Shown: positions 7,354 through 11,198 of the stretch, one piece after another
Position numbering within the stretch: the first letter of the stretch is position 1
How the letters are laid out: each line of letters begins with the position of its first letter
Source of the DNA: Balneolales bacterium
Lineage (GTDB): Bacteria; Bacteroidota; Rhodothermia; Balneolales; Natronogracilivirgulaceae
Assembly: GCA_007127665.1 (NCBI GenBank)
Contig: SKYY01000130.1
Location: 1-11,198 of the forward strand
Direction: 5' to 3'
Length of the DNA: 11,198 bases
Notes under the pieces: generated by a model
The model's input: the letters and a program-made list of their open reading frames with translations, nothing else
Database searches by the model: none
Told to the model about the DNA's origin: nothing
Program-made: the position numbers and the translations under genes

Positions 7354-7393
7354 ACGATCGTTGAGAATATGATTTTCAAATATCCGGTACGGT

Positions 7394-8848
7394 TCAGGAA
7401 CCGGTCTGATGACGGATTTTTTGCAGGATCAATGACATGGTGTGCGATATAGCTGCTGTTACGAAGAAAATGGAAACACCTATCAAAGTATACCATGGAT
7501 ACGCGATATTTCCCAAAAATATGATGGCCGCCATGGAGGAGACACACACCAGCAGCGCTATGGTGGCGCTGGTCCGGTTTATATTGGTGTAACGTCCCGT
7601 AAAAAACGCACCAAGCAGGCCGCCATAGGTAAACCCGGCAATGGCAAGTCCCAGTTCAATGACCGGGTTTTCCGTACTGGTAAACGAAATGGCAAACAGG
7701 ATGAAGACAAGAGTCCACATAAGTGTGAATCCCCTCGAAACTTTCATTGAGTTTGGCATTTCAGACAGCTTGGGAAAGACATCAAAAAGGGTGGATGAAG
7801 AAAGTGCCGATAGCGAGCTGCTAAGCGTACTCATGGCGGCGGCGAAGAGTCCGGCAATCAGCAGTCCGGCGATACCGACAGGTATTTCCTCATTTATGAA
7901 TTTCAGCAGCACCTCGTCGGCCTGGGTCAGCCCCAGTTCGGCAATGGAGAGGCCGTTGTAGTAACCGTAGATGGCCATCCCGACGAAAAGGAAGAGCACG
8001 AACTGTATCAGTACGAGGAATCCGCTTGTAATAATGGCTGTCTGTGCCTTTCGAAGCTCACCGCAGGCGAGCAGGCGCTGTACCATGAGATGATCGACCC
8101 CGTGCGATGCCATCGACAGGAACATGCCGCCAAGGACAGCGCCAATGATGTTGTAGGGCTCGGTGAAAACAAAGGAGAGCGATTCGGGCCAGACAATCAC
8201 ACTGAGTTTGCCGGCATCCGCCAGCGTGGGAATGAGCGGATCCACAATGTGCGTCCCGGCAAACCATATCACGAAAGCACCGCCGAATGTGTATACGGCC
8301 AGCTGCAGTACATCAATCCAGATAACGGATTTGAGTCCGCCGTAATAGGTGTAGGCCAATGTGAGCGCTGCAATGATGGAGATGGATACGGGATAGTCCA
8401 GGCCGGTGATCACTTTGATGGGAATGGCCGCCGCAAAAAGCCGCACACCGTCGGCCAACAGGCGGGTTACCAGGAAGACAATCGAAATAAGCCGCTGGAA
8501 GCCGGGACCGAAGCGCTCTTTGAAAAACGTGTAGGCCGTTTTTTGCTCACCCTTGAAATAGGATGGGAGGATGAGCCAGGCGACGACAATCCGGCCGAGA
8601 ACATATCCGAATACAATCTGAAGGAAAACGAAACTGCCAAGATAGGCGACGGCAGGAATGGAAATCACCGTGAGCATGCTGGTTTCCGTGGCCACCACTG
8701 AAAGGGAAACAGCCCACCAGGGAACTTTGCCGTCTGTCTTGAAATAGGAAGTGGAGTCGGTGGGTCGTCCACCCGCCTTGATGCCAATAACAACACAGAG
8801 CAACAAATAAAGAATGATAACCAGCAGGTCGATTAGTGTAAGTCCCAT
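7394..8848 (-). CDS. Sodium:solute symporter (SSS/SLC5 family), substrate unknown
   Basis: The 484-residue polytopic inner-membrane protein has about 13 hydrophobic segments, as usual for the SSS (LeuT-fold) family. It begins with the first helix directly after the start (MGLTLIDLLVIILYLLL). Family stretches are ATETSMLTVISIPAVAY at 53-69 in the broken first core helix, YYGGLKSVIWIDVLQ at 168-182, the MASHGVDHLMVQRLLA region at 246-261, and AAAMSTLSSSLSALSSS at 336-352. The last corresponds to the helix whose serines coordinate the Na2 sodium ion in vSGLT. These proteins couple Na+ entry to uptake of sugars, amino acids, vitamins, acetate or other anions; no motif here lets me choose. The gene lies 82 bases after the STAS gene and 40 bases before the PgpH-type gene. 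The 82-base gap (8849-8930) shows no clear hairpin or promoter. The start lacks a strong Shine-Dalgarno but fits the family N-terminus. Confidence 0.94.
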   Translation of the reverse strand: MGLTLIDLLVIILYLLLCVVIGIKAGGRPTDSTSYFKTDGKVPWWAVSLSVVATETSMLTVISIPAVAYLGSFVFLQIVFGYVLGRIVVAWLILPSYFKGEQKTAYTFFKERFGPGFQRLISIVFLVTRLLADGVRLFAAAIPIKVITGLDYPVSISIIAALTLAYTYYGGLKSVIWIDVLQLAVYTFGGAFVIWFAGTHIVDPLIPTLADAGKLSVIVWPESLSFVFTEPYNIIGAVLGGMFLSMASHGVDHLMVQRLLACGELRKAQTAIITSGFLVLIQFVLFLFVGMAIYGYYNGLSIAELGLTQADEVLLKFINEEIPVGIAGLLIAGLFAAAMSTLSSSLSALSSSTLFDVFPKLSEMPNSMKVSRGFTLMWTLVFILFAISFTSTENPVIELGLAIAGFTYGGLLGAFFTGRYTNINRTSATIALLVCVSSMAAIIFLGNIAYPWYTLIGVSIFFVTAAISHTMSLILQKIRHQTGS

Positions 8849-8930
8849 GTGTAATGATATCCGGTAAAGGAGGGCGGTGATGTCGAAAAACAGCAGTCAG
8901 TCCTGAAATCCAGCAGCTTAGACCGAATTA

Positions 8931-9284
8931 TCATCCGGCTGCTTCCGAAGCGAGAGAGATGGCTTCGGTGGTATCGGAGGCAATGGCAAAGGCATTGTTT
9001 AATTGAGATATTTCGAGAAGCTTGTGGATGCGGTCGGGCACATTGCAGAGAACGAGGTTGCGGTCCAGATCGCGGTAAAGCCGTTGGGCCAGCAACAGAG
9101 CTCCCAAACCACTGGAATCGGCAAAAGTAACGGCGCCAAGGTCCAGGATAAGGTGGCCGGTATCCCGTGTATTGGCAAGTACGATGAACTGACTTTTCAG
9201 TTCGGGTGCCATTTTGCTGTCCAGCCGCTCCGACTTCAACGTCATGATGGAGTAATCTTCTTCGGTCTGAATTTCAAATTTCAT
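8931..9284 (-). CDS. STAS-domain protein, anti-sigma-factor-antagonist (SpoIIAA-like)
   Basis: This 117-residue soluble protein is a single STAS domain. The signature VTFADSSGLGALLLAQRL (52-69) contains D56, S57 and S58. In B. subtilis SpoIIAA the matching serine in DSSGLG is Ser58, which the anti-sigma factor kinase SpoIIAB phosphorylates; dephosphorylation by a PP2C-type phosphatase frees the protein to bind its partner. The retained serine suggests that this protein can also be phosphorylated in a partner-switching module. No kinase, phosphatase or sigma factor is encoded nearby, so its partners must be elsewhere. It could control gene expression, motility, surface behaviour or another target. 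The start is embedded in a duplicated A-rich leader: AAATATAAACAG precedes both this ATG and an upstream ATG at 9379. The gene is preceded by a 228-base gap after ligA that probably holds its promoter, and is followed 82 bases later by the symporter gene. Confidence 0.92.
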   Translation of the reverse strand: MKFEIQTEEDYSIMTLKSERLDSKMAPELKSQFIVLANTRDTGHLILDLGAVTFADSSGLGALLLAQRLYRDLDRNLVLCNVPDRIHKLLEISQLNNAFAIASDTTEAISLASEAAG

Positions 9285-9379
9285 CTGTTTATATTTTTCG
9301 GATTCAAGCGGTCAGATGGAGCATTCATGGAAATAATCATGCTTCTGTGTGTCCGAAGTATCGGCCATGAATGTTTCAT
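9281..9379 (-). CDS. Possible 32-residue leader peptide overlapping the STAS start
   Basis: An ATG at 9379-9377 carries the same upstream sequence as the STAS gene and opens a 32-codon frame (MKHSWPILRT...NPKNINR). It ends at TGA 9283-9281, which overlaps the STAS ATG in an ATGA arrangement typical of translational coupling. The frame is open further upstream to an ATG at 9466 (61 residues in all), but only the 9379 start carries the duplicated leader. The peptide has no recognisable domain and is slightly basic. It may be a translated leader peptide, or a by-product of the sequence duplication with no function. Confidence 0.3.
   Translation of the reverse strand: MKHSWPILRTHRSMIISMNAPSDRLNPKNINR
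9322..9373. repeat. 9-bp inverted repeat between the duplicated starts
   Basis: CATTCATGG at 9322-9330 and CCATGAATG at 9365-9373 are perfect reverse complements separated by 34 bases. Inside the loop a smaller pairing is possible, CTTC (9342-9345) with GAAG (9355-9358). In the transcript this would put the region just after the upstream ATG into a stem-loop. It could shape translation of the leader frame or be a protein-binding site. Both arms contain ATG on the minus strand. Confidence 0.5.
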
Positions 9380-9445
9380 CTGTTTATATTTTTGATTCCA
9401 GAATTTTCCGGTACATGCCGACTGCGGAACCGTTTGGGGCACTGT

Positions 9446-9469
9446 GTCAATGGACGTCAATGGCATTGG
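9446..9469. promoter_or_regulatory. Direct repeat with 10-bp period upstream of the STAS gene
   Basis: GTCAATGG occurs at 9446-9453 and again at 9456-9463, exactly one helical turn apart. It is followed by CATTGG, so that CAATG-G-CATTG (9458-9468) is also a short palindrome. The site lies in the ligA-STAS gap, about 165 bases from the STAS start. This spacing suits a DNA-binding protein contacting one face of the helix. No recognised operator consensus was identified. Confidence 0.3.
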
Positions 9470-9512
9470 TATCCGTGAGGATGCAGGGCAGAGGATAAAA
9501 TAACAAATCCGG

Positions 9513-11198
<1,686 letters not shown>

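Larger units (their letters stand above)
9279..9393 (-). repeat. 20-bp direct repeat covering two translation starts in the STAS leader
   Basis: Positions 9279-9298 and 9374-9393 are identical over 20 bases (plus strand TTTCATCTGTTTATATTTTT). On the minus strand each copy reads A-rich leader, ACAG, ATGAAA. The right-hand copy lies 95 bases upstream of the one that starts the STAS gene. Exact identity over 20 bases points to a segment duplication or selection for two equal initiation sites. Confidence 0.85.

Noticed and set aside
8090..8701. Plus-strand open frame of 203 codons opposite the symporter gene
   Set aside because: Antisense shadow of a membrane-protein gene, which explains its very polar composition; no start signal or domain.

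Overview
The window carries a dense set of housekeeping and signalling genes from a bacterium of roughly 50% GC. No mobile element, phage, CRISPR array, tRNA or rRNA gene was found. Several traits fit the Bacteroidota/Balneolota/Rhodothermota side of the tree: weak or absent Shine-Dalgarno sequences with A-rich leaders, a full-length 7TMR-HD phosphohydrolase of the PgpH type, and a PPi-type phosphofructokinase. This placement is an inference from general character, not from a marker gene.

Layout. Positions 1-622 (minus) encode the N-terminal 207 residues of a UPF0173-type metallo-beta-lactamase-fold hydrolase that runs off the left edge. An AT-rich divergent intergenic region (623-860) separates it from a plus-strand pair: a phosphofructokinase with PPi-type residues (861-2168) and a YciO-family member of the YrdC/Sua5 superfamily (2315-2986). 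A very GC-rich hairpin lies between these two. From 2967 to the right edge all genes are on the minus strand. In order of transcription (right to left) they are ligA (N-terminus beyond the window), a SpoIIAA-like STAS protein, a sodium:solute symporter, a membrane HD phosphodiesterase of the PgpH (c-di-AMP) type, the XerD recombinase, and mtnA. Gaps are 228, 82, 40, 52 and 9 bases. Everything from the STAS gene to mtnA could be one transcription unit. mtnA and the yciO-like gene converge and overlap by 20 coding bases.

How the genes may work together. Most are independent housekeeping functions: DNA ligation, dimer resolution, methionine salvage and glycolysis. The STAS, Na+-symporter and PgpH-type genes form a plausible signalling/ion-homeostasis group, because c-di-AMP controls ion and osmolyte transport in other bacteria; here that link is inference from adjacency only.

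The least expected signal is in the translation starts. Two genes (STAS and xerD) have their start-codon region duplicated just upstream, so that a short out-of-frame open reading frame precedes the gene; pfk shows a weaker version. The STAS leader (9285-9512) also contains a 9-bp inverted repeat and a 10-bp-period direct repeat. I saw no clear new multi-gene system in this window.
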